64,000 bases of DNA from Aquisphaera insulae. Its GTDB lineage: Bacteria; Planctomycetota; Planctomycetia; Isosphaerales; Isosphaeraceae. Below the pieces are notes generated by a model, which was not told the DNA's origin, searched no databases, and saw nothing but the letters and a program-made list of their open reading frames with translations. The position numbers and the translations under genes are program-made. Within the stretch, counting starts at the first letter, position 1. Each line of letters opens with the position of its first letter. The DNA lies in contig NZ_JAALJH010000032.1 of assembly GCF_011064615.1 (NCBI RefSeq), positions 27,877 through 91,876 of the forward strand. Direction: 5' to 3'. Positions 36,011-44,153 of the stretch are shown here, in pieces.

Positions 36011-36298
36011 TCAACGCCCGTATGCTCTCTCCTCCAGGAGATACGCCAGGACTCGTCCCTCGGGATCCTTGGGCCCGGGCCGCTCGTAGAAGTCCATCGG
36101 GAGCTCTCGCTCCGGCGGCCTCACCAACCCCGTCATCACGAGCGTCTTCGTCGCGTCGTCGAATCGGTCGAACGCCATGGGCTCGAAGACCGCCACCGGC
36201 CGTCCCCGGTCGGTGACGAGGAATGGACGTCCGGCCTTGAGCGTCGTCAGGTAGCGGGCGAGTTCCGCCTTGAGCCGGGTGATGGGCACTCGTTCCAT
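36011..36298 (-). CDS. Phd/YefM-type antitoxin, apparently without a toxin partner
   Basis: 95 aa from the ATG at 36298; AGGGAAC precedes it, whereas an ATG at 36325 has no ribosome site. The Phd/YefM pattern is clear: MERVPITRLKAELARYLTTL, then AGRPFLVTDRGRPVAVFEP. The remaining 50 residues would be the toxin-binding tail. The usual partner (PIN or Doc/RelE toxin) should be downstream on the minus strand, but 35744-36010 contains no toxin-like frame. It may be an orphan regulator or the survivor of a decayed pair. Confidence 0.75.
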   Translation of the reverse strand: MERVPITRLKAELARYLTTLKAGRPFLVTDRGRPVAVFEPMAFDRFDDATKTLVMTGLVRPPERELPMDFYERPGPKDPEGRVLAYLLEERAYGR

Positions 36299-36331
36299 GT
36301 TCCCTGTGGGTTCCCGCTCGGCCATACAGTC

Positions 36332-36376
36332 GTTATAAGTATTACTTTTAACATTAAGTGAACATAAATCAGATTA
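36332..36376 (-). promoter_or_regulatory. AT-rich promoter region of the Phd-type antitoxin
   Basis: This is one of the most AT-rich stretches of the window. On the minus strand TATAAC (36337-36332) matches a -10 element. A clear -35 at normal spacing is lacking; TTCACT is 19 bp upstream. Transcription would start near 36325, leaving a short leader to the ATG at 36298. Confidence 0.3.
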
Positions 36377-36418
36377 TTGGACGTTTCTTCCGGGTCTGCC
36401 TTGCCAGTCTGGTCCCCT

Positions 36419-36898
36419 CTAGCCCCCGTGTTCCGGCCCACTCCCGGGTAGCCTCGTCAGGATCAGGCGGTAGTTCCGGTAGGCTTCCGTGTCGGCCTCT
36501 CGCCACCTGGTCAGCGATTTTCCGGAGAGCTCCTCACGCTCGGGCCGCCATGCCTCGTGCCAGCGAGAGCGGCGGGTCACGATGACCGGGCGATAGATCT
36601 TTCCGAACTGATCGGCGGTGATGTCGAGGATGACGCTGTCCCATTCGAGCCAGACGTGCCGCCTCCCGGATTTGGGACGGACGCCCCTGGCCCGCACGAG
36701 ACCGGAAAACCCAAGGCTTACCAGATGAAGGGTGAGCAGCTTCATGCCGTGGTCGCAGCATTCCCTCGGGTCGCTCACCAGGTTCCCGGCTCGCTCGGTC
36801 GATGGAGTCGCCTCGATGGCCTGGCGGACCCTGGAGGCTTGGACGTAGAGCTGGGCGAGGTCGGGGTCCCTGGGGGTAGCGAGTGGGCTGTGAGTCAT
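36419..36898 (-). CDS. Probable papain/transglutaminase-fold protein, 159 aa
   Basis: From the ATG at 36898; an earlier in-frame ATG at 36964 gives a longer product. Although I do not recognise a named family, the pattern resembles a minimal papain-like or transglutaminase-like fold: Cys in PRECCDHGMKLLTLHLVSLG (C47/C48 before a helix), His in RRHVWLEWD (H81) and Asp in VILDITADQF (D92). These three positions match the C-H-D order and strand context of such enzymes. No signal peptide is seen. It lies about 85 bp downstream of the Dps and small-ORF pair on the same strand. A toxin-like or peptidase role is possible. Confidence 0.5.
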   Translation of the reverse strand: MTHSPLATPRDPDLAQLYVQASRVRQAIEATPSTERAGNLVSDPRECCDHGMKLLTLHLVSLGFSGLVRARGVRPKSGRRHVWLEWDSVILDITADQFGKIYRPVIVTRRSRWHEAWRPEREELSGKSLTRWREADTEAYRNYRLILTRLPGSGPEHGG

Positions 36899-36983
36899 AG
36901 GGGAAAATAACTCTGGCAAAGCAGCGCGTCGATGAGTGCATGGCCAGGAGTCAGATGCCCTCACGGGCTACGGCCACGGGGCC

Positions 36984-37172
36984 CTAAGGCCGTGAGCGTT
37001 TGGTCGGTTTGAGCTCACGCACCTTGGTCCTGGCGAAGCGTCGTGCCTCCCGGTCAATGTCGACGGGCTTCACACTCTCGGCGATGGCCTCTCGTATCTT
37101 TGGGGCGACGTACCGCTTCGCTCGCTGAACCTCCTTTCGCGGTACGGCGATGCCATTGCGACGCGGATTCAC
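36984..37172 (-). CDS. Small basic protein, 62 aa, overlapping the end of dps
   Basis: GTG start at 37172 overlapping the dps stop by 4 bp (GTGA), which suggests translational coupling. The product is Arg/Lys-rich (VNPRRNGIAVPRKEVQRAKR, then YVAPKIREAIAESVKPVDID) and probably helical. No family is recognised. Its only support is the overlap with dps and a clean frame, so it may be spurious. If real, its basic nature and its linkage to Dps would fit a nucleic-acid-binding role. Confidence 0.35.
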   Translation of the reverse strand: MNPRRNGIAVPRKEVQRAKRYVAPKIREAIAESVKPVDIDREARRFARTKVRELKPTKRSRP

Positions 37173-37693
37173 CCCCGGCCGGCGGTCTCGAACAGGAACC
37201 AGGTCCTGCGTTCGGCCTCGTCGATCCAGTTCTCGATCAGGCTGGCCGTGGCGACGTCGCGATGCTCGTCGCAGACGTCATGGGCGGCGCGGAGCAATCG
37301 CGTGAGCTCCTGGTTGTCGGCCGCCAGCTCCGCGAGCATCTCACGAGGCCCGACGAAATCCTCGTCGTTGTCGCGGAGGCGTTGATGCCGCGCGATGTCG
37401 CCGATCGAGCGCAGGCTCGTCCCGCCGATCTTGCGGGCCCGCTCCGCCAGGTCGTCGGTCATCGCGAAGACCTGGCCGGCCTGCTCATCCAGGAGCAGGT
37501 GGTAGTCGCGGAAATGGGGCCCGCTCATGTGCCAGTGGAAGTTCTTCGTCTTGACGTAGAGCGCGAACGCGTCGGCCAGCAGGCCGCGCAGTTGGGCCGC
37601 GATCGCGGCCACCCCGTCCGGCGACAGGTCGGTCGGCGTCGCCAGGGCCGGGTTCACGGTCGATCCTCTCGGTGCGCTCGGGGATGTGGACAT
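37169..37693 (-). CDS. dps: Dps-family ferritin-like DNA-protection protein
   Basis: 174 aa. The ferroxidase-site residues line up with the family: H53 in NFHWHMSGPHF, H65 and D69 in YHLLLDEQ, and D80 with E84 in MTDDLAERA. The N-terminal 25 residues are Ser/Pro/Ala-rich as in DNA-binding Dps tails. Twelve subunits form a shell that oxidises Fe2+ with peroxide and can coat DNA. The length fits. It is preceded by 77 bp from the end of the esterase gene on the same strand. Confidence 0.93.
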   Translation of the reverse strand: MSTSPSAPRGSTVNPALATPTDLSPDGVAAIAAQLRGLLADAFALYVKTKNFHWHMSGPHFRDYHLLLDEQAGQVFAMTDDLAERARKIGGTSLRSIGDIARHQRLRDNDEDFVGPREMLAELAADNQELTRLLRAAHDVCDEHRDVATASLIENWIDEAERRTWFLFETAGRG

Positions 37694-37770
37694 GGCTTCC
37701 TCTCTTCGTTGAAGTCCTGGATGGGAATGATCGGAATCGGGACATCCGACGCCCGCGGCGGGCCGCGATC

Positions 37771-38742
37771 CTATCGGAGCCTTCGTTTCAGCTCCTCGGC
37801 CACCTGCAAGAGCGACGCGCGGGTCGCCGGGACCTGGCTGATCGGGTTGAGCAGGCCCCAGTCGTGGATCATGCCGCTGTAGCGCGCGGCGATCACGTCC
37901 ACGCCGGCGACGTCGAGCTTGCGGGCATACGCCTCGCCCTCGTCACGGAGGACGTCGTTGCCCGCGGTCTGGACCAGAGCCGGCGGCAGTCCGCGCAGCT
38001 CCTCCGTCATCGCCCGGAGGGGCGACGCGTGAATGTTGGCCCGTTCCGAGGGCTCCGTCGTGTAGTTGTCCCAGAACCATCTCATCATGTTGAGGGTCAG
38101 GAAGCGGCCCTCCGCATACTCGTGATAGGATCCGGTGTCGAAGCGGGCGTCGGTCACCGGCCACATCAACGCCTGGAACCGGATATCCGGGCCGCCCCTC
38201 TCCTTGGCCATCAGCGCGACGACGGCCGCCATGTTCCCGCCGACGCTGTTGCCGACCACGGCCAGCCGCCGCCCGTCCACATGGATCTCGGGCCCGTGCT
38301 CCGACACCCACCGGGTCGCGGCGTACGCCTGGTTGATGGCCACCGGGTATTTCGCTTCCGGGGACGGCGTGTAATTCACGAACACCGCCGCCAGGCCCGA
38401 GAGGGCGACCAGGTCGCGCACGAATCGCTCGTGCGTCGAGAAATCGCCGAGCACCCAGCCACCCCCGTGGAAGAACATGAAGGCCGGGACGATCCCGCCG
38501 ACCCCGGCCGGTCGAACGATCGTGAGGTCGACAGCCAGGCCGTCCTGTTCGATCGTCCTGGTGGACACGCTCGCGGGGGGCAGGTCGTCCGGGCTCATCG
38601 CCTGGAGACTGATCAGGACCTGACGGGCATCGCGGGGCGCAAGCTCCTCGACCGGCTTGCCGCCGGCGGCATTCAGTCCTTTCAGGAAGGCGCGAATGCG
38701 GTGATCGATGGCCTCATCCGCCGCGGGATCAATGATCGGCAT
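37771..38742 (-). CDS. Alpha/beta hydrolase, hormone-sensitive-lipase (HSL) family esterase
   Basis: 323 aa from the ATG at 38742; the frame is open far upstream but without HSL-like sequence. HSL landmarks are present: FMFFHGGGWVLGD (oxyanion HGGG), then VVGNSVGGNMAAVVALM (nucleophile Ser in GNSVGGN; the first Gly-Asp of GDSAGG is GN here). A late Asp in GNDVLRDEGEAYARKL and His in YSGMIHDWGLLNP complete the triad. It should hydrolyse short acyl esters in the cytoplasm. Its neighbours (DUF1348 protein, Dps) suggest a stress or detoxification setting rather than lipid uptake. Confidence 0.87.
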   Translation of the reverse strand: MPIIDPAADEAIDHRIRAFLKGLNAAGGKPVEELAPRDARQVLISLQAMSPDDLPPASVSTRTIEQDGLAVDLTIVRPAGVGGIVPAFMFFHGGGWVLGDFSTHERFVRDLVALSGLAAVFVNYTPSPEAKYPVAINQAYAATRWVSEHGPEIHVDGRRLAVVGNSVGGNMAAVVALMAKERGGPDIRFQALMWPVTDARFDTGSYHEYAEGRFLTLNMMRWFWDNYTTEPSERANIHASPLRAMTEELRGLPPALVQTAGNDVLRDEGEAYARKLDVAGVDVIAARYSGMIHDWGLLNPISQVPATRASLLQVAEELKRRLR

Positions 38743-38954
38743 GACGCGGGGCTCCCCGACTGGTGGTGGTTGGTCTCGTGCCGCTTGCAATCTAGGCGAT
38801 TGAGGTGGACAACCGCGCGCCCGATTCCGGGCCGGCGATCGGATCGCCGGACGCCCCTCTCCGCGGCGCGATCGAATCGAGGACCGGCCGGAACGGTGAT
38901 CGTGCCGGAAGGGCCGGTCGGCCCGGGGCTCCGATGTCGGCAACGGAGATCCCC

Positions 38955-39440
38955 TCAGCGGACCTCGGGGATGTCGGGGTGATCGGCGGGACGGGGGCCG
39001 GGGGCCGGCCAGAAGAACCGACGATCTCCTTCCTCGATCGCGACGTCGTTGATGCTGGCCTCGCGGCGCCGCATCAGGCCGCGGTCGTCGAATTCCCAGA
39101 GCTCGTTGCCGTAGCTCCGGAACCACCGCCCGGCCGCGTCGTGCCATTCGTACTGGAATCGCACCGCGATCCGGTCGTCGGTGAACGCCCAGAGGTCCTT
39201 CACGAGCCGATAGTCGAGCTCCCGTTCCCACTTCCCGGCCAGGAAGCGCCGGATCGCGTCGCGGCCGGTGATGAACTCGCTGCGGTTGCGCCAGACCGAG
39301 TCTTCCGAATAGGCCAGCGAGACACGCTCCGGATCTCTCGAGTTCCAGCCGTTCTCCGCCTGACGGACCTTGAGCCTGGCCGTCTCCGGGGTGAAAGGCG
39401 GAACGAGGATCGGCGCCGGGGTCGGGGGATTCGTTGACAT
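38955..39440 (-). CDS. DUF1348 / SnoaL-like (NTF2-fold) protein
   Basis: 161 aa. The sequence ENGWNSRDPERVSLAYSEDS followed by VWRNRSEFITGRDAIRRFLA and WDYRL/RFQYEWHDAAGRWF is characteristic of DUF1348, an NTF2-like cone fold. The family is widespread and its biochemical role is unknown; members are often near oxidoreductases and general stress genes. It has no signal peptide. About 210 bp separate it from the esterase downstream, and 83 bp from cydB upstream, so it could be the distal gene of the cyd cluster. Confidence 0.85.
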   Translation of the reverse strand: MSTNPPTPAPILVPPFTPETARLKVRQAENGWNSRDPERVSLAYSEDSVWRNRSEFITGRDAIRRFLAGKWERELDYRLVKDLWAFTDDRIAVRFQYEWHDAAGRWFRSYGNELWEFDDRGLMRRREASINDVAIEEGDRRFFWPAPGPRPADHPDIPEVR

Positions 39441-39523
39441 GGTTCATGCCTTCCGTCTGGGATTGGGAAATCAAGCCAGCGGGCGTGATCGAGGCGAACC
39501 CGGTCGATATCTCGCCGATGCGA

Positions 39524-40567
39524 TCAGTACGAATCGCCGGGGCTTGTCTCGAGCTTTCCTCTCATCGAGCGGAACAGATTGGCGAAGTAGGCCGCGACCA
39601 GGACGATCCCCAGCCCCCACCAGGCCAGGGCGATGCCCAGCCCGTAGCGGGCCGCGGCGGAGTTCGACGCCGTCAGGCCGAGCGAGGGGTCGAGGCTCGA
39701 CCGCAGCCAGTACGGGTAGTTGCCCGCCTGCGCCGTGGCCACGAGCCCGAACAGGAACGCGGAGGACGACAGGAACGCCGCCAGGTCGTGCCCCTTCTTC
39801 GGATGGGAGAAGACGCCCCACGCGCCGACGATCGACGGGACGACGAACGCCAGGTTCCAGGGGCGGGAGGCGAAGCCGGAGAGGACGCCCGGCCGGACCC
39901 AGGCCGTGGCGGCCGTCGCGACCGCCCAGAGCACGAGGGTCGCCGTCCAGATGGGCCCGGCGAGGGCCAGGCTGCGGTCCCGGATCGCCCCGCGCGTCCT
40001 CCACGCGAGATAGAGCGCGCCGTGCCCCGCCAGGGCGGTGAGCGTGAGCAGGCCGGTGAGGATCGTGTACCAGTCGAGGATGCCCGGCCTCGGCCCGGTG
40101 CGGAAGTCCGTGAAGAGGGGCATGGCACGCAGGCCATCCTCGGCCACGGGCACGCCGCGGACGAGGTTGCCGATCGTCGCGCCGAAGGTGACGGCGAGCA
40201 GCGCCGAGGCGATCGAGAAGACCGAGTCCCAGAACTCGCGCCAGAGGGGGTTCTCCTGGTGGGAGCGGTACTCGATCGCCACGCCGCGGAGGATCAGCAG
40301 CCAGAGCACGATCATGAGGGCCATGTAGAAGCCGCTGAATGCGGTCGCGTAGACCCTCGGGAATGCCATGAACAGCACGCCCCCGGCCGCGATCAGCCAG
40401 ACCTCGTTGCCGTCCCAGACCGGGCCGATCGCGGCGAGCACCGTCCGCCTCTCATCGTCGGTCCTGGCCACGAGGCGCTGGAGTATCCCAACGCCGAAGT
40501 CGAAGCCGTCGAGGACGGCATAGGTCGCGAGCATCCCCGAGACGATGGCGAACCAGACGGTTTCCAT
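39524..40567 (-). CDS. cydB: Cytochrome bd ubiquinol oxidase subunit II
   Basis: 347 aa from the ATG at 40567, preceded by GGGAG. The N-terminus METVWFAIVSGMLATYAVLD with GFDFGVGIL is the CydB signature, and WDGNEVWLIAAGGVLFMAFP follows. Eight to nine membrane helices span the protein. With CydA it forms the high-affinity quinol oxidase that reduces O2 to water and tolerates low O2, nitric oxide and peroxide. It is separated from cydA by a TPP-dependent decarboxylase gene, an unusual arrangement. No cydX-like or cydCD gene is seen. Confidence 0.92.
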   Translation of the reverse strand: METVWFAIVSGMLATYAVLDGFDFGVGILQRLVARTDDERRTVLAAIGPVWDGNEVWLIAAGGVLFMAFPRVYATAFSGFYMALMIVLWLLILRGVAIEYRSHQENPLWREFWDSVFSIASALLAVTFGATIGNLVRGVPVAEDGLRAMPLFTDFRTGPRPGILDWYTILTGLLTLTALAGHGALYLAWRTRGAIRDRSLALAGPIWTATLVLWAVATAATAWVRPGVLSGFASRPWNLAFVVPSIVGAWGVFSHPKKGHDLAAFLSSSAFLFGLVATAQAGNYPYWLRSSLDPSLGLTASNSAAARYGLGIALAWWGLGIVLVAAYFANLFRSMRGKLETSPGDSY

Positions 40568-40592
40568 GGATAGCTCCCTTTCGGTCCGCGGG

Positions 40593-42368
40593 TCATCCGG
40601 CCTCATTCGCGGCACGTCGTCCGCCACGATCCGCAACGGGCGTCGGCACGCGGCCCGCGGCGGCTGGCCCGTGCGAGGGGGCGGACGGCTCCCCGTAGAG
40701 GGTCCTGGTCGATTCATGCAGCTTCAGCGCGGTCGGAGGCGCCTCATACCTGTCGGTGACGACCTCGATGTAAGCCCCGGTCCCGCAGGTCCGCGCCCGA
40801 TCGAGCGCGGCGTCCAGCTCGCCGCAGGTGGCGACGCGGGCGGTGTACCAGCCGTCGCAGCCGAGGGCTCGCGGGAGCTCGTGATACCGCCAGGGCGCGA
40901 GGTCGTTGTACCGCGCGTCCGGATCCTTGCACAGGAGGCGTTCGATGAGATAGCCGTCGTTGTTCAGCACGAAGATGATCGGCTTCAGGCCGAACCGATG
41001 GAACTGCCCGACTTCCTGGGCCGTGAGCTGGTGCGAGCCGTCGCCGGTGATCAGGACCGTCCGGCGGTCGGGGGCCGCCATCGCCGCGCCGAAGGCCGCG
41101 GGCGTGGCCCAGCCGATGGCGCCCCAGAGGGTCTGGTTGTGGAACGTCGAGCCGGCCGGCATCCGGGCGGACGCCATCCCCAGGGAACTCGTGCCCGTCT
41201 CGGCGACGAGGATGTCGTCCGGCCTGAGGAAGCGGGCCCAGCGCGGGTAGAGCCCCGCGGCCGTGATCCGGTCCTCTCCGCCGTCGCGCGGCTCGACCGC
41301 GGCGACCGGCCTCGGCCCGGCCAGGTCGGTCCGCCTCGGCAGCCGGCCCGCCAGGGCCGCGAGCACGTCCCCCATCTCGACGCCCTCGTACCAGGCGTGG
41401 CCGACGCGGGTCCGGTGGTGCAGGACGTTGATCGTCCTCGACCGATCGAGCCGCGCCGTGAACGCCCCCGTGTTGAAGTCGCTCGGGAGCCCCCCGATCG
41501 CCAGCACGCAGTCGGCGCCCTCGACGTATTCGCGCACGCCCTCGTCGGACCAGGCGCCCTCGTACATGCCGATGTAGCTCGGGTGCGCTTCGTCGAGCGT
41601 GGCCTTGTCCATCAGCATGGTGGCGAACGGCAGGCCGGAGGCGTCGATCACGGCCGTCGCCCGGCTCCGGAGGCCGAGGCGGACGACCAGGATCCCCGGC
41701 AGGATGCACGCGGTCTTCGCCCGGGCCACGGCGTCGACGATCGCGGCGACGGCGCCCTCCAGGGCGGCGGGATCGCTCCGCCTCTCGGCGACGGGAGGCG
41801 CCGGCGGGGCGATCGGCCGATCCGCGACGTCGCTCGGGATCGCCATGTACACGGGCCGCCGATCGTAGAGGGCGGCGGCGATCAGCCGCTCGGTCTCCGA
41901 GGCGCAATTCTCCGGCGTGATGATCGTGCTGGCGCAGACCGCCGGGGCGGTCATCCGACGGAAGTGATCGAACTCGCCGTCCCCCAGCGTGTGGTGGACG
42001 ATCGCCCGCGCGGCCTGGGCGGCCCGCGTCGGCCGGCCCGTGATGTGGAAGATGGGCAGATGTTCGGCGTAGGCCCCGGCGATGCCGGGCAGCGCGCCGA
42101 GCTCGCCTGGTCCGAACGTGGTGCTGATCGCGGCCAGCCCCCTGATGCGGGCGTATCCGTCCGCCGCGTAGGCCGCGTTGAGCTCGTTGCACGAGCCGAT
42201 GAATCGGAGGCCCGGATCCGCGCAGATCGCGTCGCTGATCGGGAATGCGAAGTCGCCGGGCACGCCGAAGTAATCCGTCACGCCGATCTGGCGCAATCGG
42301 CCCAGCACGTATTGGACGGTCGTGGGGGGCGCCTCCGCGGCCGGTTGCGGGCTCGGGTCCTTCGACAT
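40593..42368 (-). CDS. Thiamine-diphosphate decarboxylase (pyruvate/indolepyruvate decarboxylase family)
   Basis: 591 aa with GAGGAG ahead of the ATG. The three domains of ThDP decarboxylases are in order. The PYR domain has the cofactor-activating Glu (E62 in CNELNAAYAADGYARIRG) and GVPGDFAFPI. The central domain is about 200-340. The PP domain has the metal/ThDP motif starting GDGSHQLTAQEVGQFHRFG and ending NNDGY. The His pair HHTLGDGEFDHFRRM matches pyruvate decarboxylases. It likely turns pyruvate or an aryl-pyruvate into an aldehyde and CO2. Placement between cydA and cydB on the same strand implies co-transcription with an oxidase. Confidence 0.87.
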   Translation of the reverse strand: MSKDPSPQPAAEAPPTTVQYVLGRLRQIGVTDYFGVPGDFAFPISDAICADPGLRFIGSCNELNAAYAADGYARIRGLAAISTTFGPGELGALPGIAGAYAEHLPIFHITGRPTRAAQAARAIVHHTLGDGEFDHFRRMTAPAVCASTIITPENCASETERLIAAALYDRRPVYMAIPSDVADRPIAPPAPPVAERRSDPAALEGAVAAIVDAVARAKTACILPGILVVRLGLRSRATAVIDASGLPFATMLMDKATLDEAHPSYIGMYEGAWSDEGVREYVEGADCVLAIGGLPSDFNTGAFTARLDRSRTINVLHHRTRVGHAWYEGVEMGDVLAALAGRLPRRTDLAGPRPVAAVEPRDGGEDRITAAGLYPRWARFLRPDDILVAETGTSSLGMASARMPAGSTFHNQTLWGAIGWATPAAFGAAMAAPDRRTVLITGDGSHQLTAQEVGQFHRFGLKPIIFVLNNDGYLIERLLCKDPDARYNDLAPWRYHELPRALGCDGWYTARVATCGELDAALDRARTCGTGAYIEVVTDRYEAPPTALKLHESTRTLYGEPSAPSHGPAAAGRVPTPVADRGGRRAANEAG

Positions 42369-42401
42369 GGGCGTCTCCTCGGTCAGAAGGGCTCGTGGGA
42401 G

Positions 42402-43739
42402 TCAGGGGTGATGGGCCGACGATCTCTCGGGGCCACGGTCGATCTGCCCGAGGATCTGGACGACGAAGAGCCCCCCGAGCAGGAGATAGAGCCCCGCGAA
42501 GCCGAGCAGGGTGAAGACCACGTCGCCCGGGTTGACGAGGTCGGAGTGGGCCTGGTCGGTCCGCATCAGCCCGTGGATCACCCACGGCTGCCGCCCCAGT
42601 TCGGCGGTCCACCAGCCGGCGGTCGTCGCGATGTACGGGAAGGGGAAGGACAGCATCAGCACCCAGAGCATCGGGCGAGACGTCGCCAGGCGTCCCCGCA
42701 GGAGCAGGAAGACGGAGAGCCCCATGGCCAGGATGAAGAGCGTCCCGAGCCCGACCATGATGTGGTAGCTGTAGTAGAGCAGCTCCACGCTGCGGGGCCA
42801 TTGCTCCCTCGGGAAGTCGCTCAGCCCGTGGACCGTGCTGCCGAACGAGCCGTAGGCCAGGAAGCTGAGGATCCCGGGCACGACGACCGGGTTCTCCAGC
42901 TTCCCCGCGGCGACGTCGGGCTGGCCGATGATCGCCAGCTCGGCGTACGGCCCGCCGTCGAAGAGCCCCTCCATCGCCGCCAGGGTCACGGGCTGGTATC
43001 GCGTCACCATCTTCCCGGCCTGGTCCCCGGTCGGGAAGGCGACCAGCAGGCTCGACGCCAGGCCCCCGACGACCCCCGCCCGCAGGCAGGTCGCGGCGTG
43101 CCGAGGGTGGCGGCCCAGGAGCGACCAGTAGGCCCCGACCGCGGCCACCACGAACGACGCCGTCACGACCGAGGCCGCCATGTTGTGGGCGAATTGCCAG
43201 ATCGCCCACGGGTTGAGGATGTAGGCCGCGAAGCTCTCCAGGTGCAGGACGCCGTCCGCCCCCAGCCGGTAGCCCACCGGGTGCTGCATGAAGGCGTTGG
43301 CGACGATGATGAAGTAGCCCGACAGCCACGAGCCCGCCGCCAGGGCGATCGTCGCCGCGAGGTGCTTGCGCGGGCCGAGCCGCGACTCGCCGAAGAGGAA
43401 GAGCCCCAGGAACGTCGATTCGAGGAAGAACGCGAAGACCCCCTCCATCGCCAACGCCTGCCCCACGACCTCGCCCGAGAACCGCGAGAACCGCGACCAG
43501 TTCGTGCCGAACTGGAACTCCATCGGGATCCCGGTCACGACGCCCATGGCGAAGTTGATGGCGAAGATCCGGCCCCAGAACCGGGCGACCTCGTCGTACG
43601 ACCCGCCCGGATGGCGGAGCGCCAGCGCCTTGAACGCGACGAGGAAGAGGGCCAGCCCCATCGTCAGTTGAGGGAACAAGTAATGATACGTAATCGTGAA
43701 TGCAAACTGGATGCGATGCCAGGGCAGCCCGTCGCTCAT
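42402..43739 (-). CDS. cydA: Cytochrome bd ubiquinol oxidase subunit I
   Basis: 445 aa, preceded by GGGAGGAG. The start MSDGLPWHRIQFAFTITYHY places the heme b595 ligand at H19. GRIFAINFAMGVVTGIPMEF and FLESTFLGLFLFGE are family hallmarks. The length, well below the roughly 520 of E. coli CydA, implies a short Q-loop. It carries hemes b558, b595 and d and the quinol site. It is the upstream member of a gene string that continues with the decarboxylase and cydB. The gene upstream is the 126-aa DUF7009-like protein of the formate dehydrogenase block. Confidence 0.93.
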   Translation of the reverse strand: MSDGLPWHRIQFAFTITYHYLFPQLTMGLALFLVAFKALALRHPGGSYDEVARFWGRIFAINFAMGVVTGIPMEFQFGTNWSRFSRFSGEVVGQALAMEGVFAFFLESTFLGLFLFGESRLGPRKHLAATIALAAGSWLSGYFIIVANAFMQHPVGYRLGADGVLHLESFAAYILNPWAIWQFAHNMAASVVTASFVVAAVGAYWSLLGRHPRHAATCLRAGVVGGLASSLLVAFPTGDQAGKMVTRYQPVTLAAMEGLFDGGPYAELAIIGQPDVAAGKLENPVVVPGILSFLAYGSFGSTVHGLSDFPREQWPRSVELLYYSYHIMVGLGTLFILAMGLSVFLLLRGRLATSRPMLWVLMLSFPFPYIATTAGWWTAELGRQPWVIHGLMRTDQAHSDLVNPGDVVFTLLGFAGLYLLLGGLFVVQILGQIDRGPERSSAHHP

Positions 43740-43772
43740 CGCCTCTCCTCCCGGGGAATTCAGGGTCGGATC

Positions 43773-44153
43773 TCAGCAGGACAGCGACGGGTTGGGGAAG
43801 GCGAAGGCGTCGTCGTCCGCCTCGCCGGCGGGGCGGTCGATGCAGGCGAAGTCCTTCTCGATCAGCACCCGGATCGTGCCGCCGTCGACGTCCTGCCGGT
43901 GGTCGAACCCCACCCGGTCGCCCGCGAGCCATCCGGCGGCGTCCTCGGCCAGGATCCGGATCACGAGCCGGCCGTCCTCGTACGAGGCGCGGGGTCGCTC
44001 GCGGGGCGCCGGGCCGATCGCCACGGCGTAGGTGAACGCCAGGTCGGGGCCGAAACGGAGTGCGTCGTCCACCCGACCTTGCTCGACCAGGGCCTTGAGG
44101 TCGCGACGATCGAGCCGGATCCGGATCGAATTCCCCTTGATTCGCAGCTTCAT
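43773..44153 (-). CDS. DUF7009-like small protein of the fdh locus
   Basis: 126 aa, start overlapping the fdhD stop by 4 bp (ATGA). The sequence MKLRIKGNSIRIRLDRRDLK and then GRVDDALRFGPDLAFTYAVA matches a family of uncharacterised proteins that accompany FdhD. A Cys near the C-terminal end (last residue) and one in FACIDRPAGE are the only cysteines. It has no signal peptide. Overlap with fdhD and placement before cydA suggest a role in maturation of the molybdoenzyme or in linking it to the quinone pool; both are inference. The family name is from memory. Confidence 0.6.
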   Translation of the reverse strand: MKLRIKGNSIRIRLDRRDLKALVEQGRVDDALRFGPDLAFTYAVAIGPAPRERPRASYEDGRLVIRILAEDAAGWLAGDRVGFDHRQDVDGGTIRVLIEKDFACIDRPAGEADDDAFAFPNPSLSC

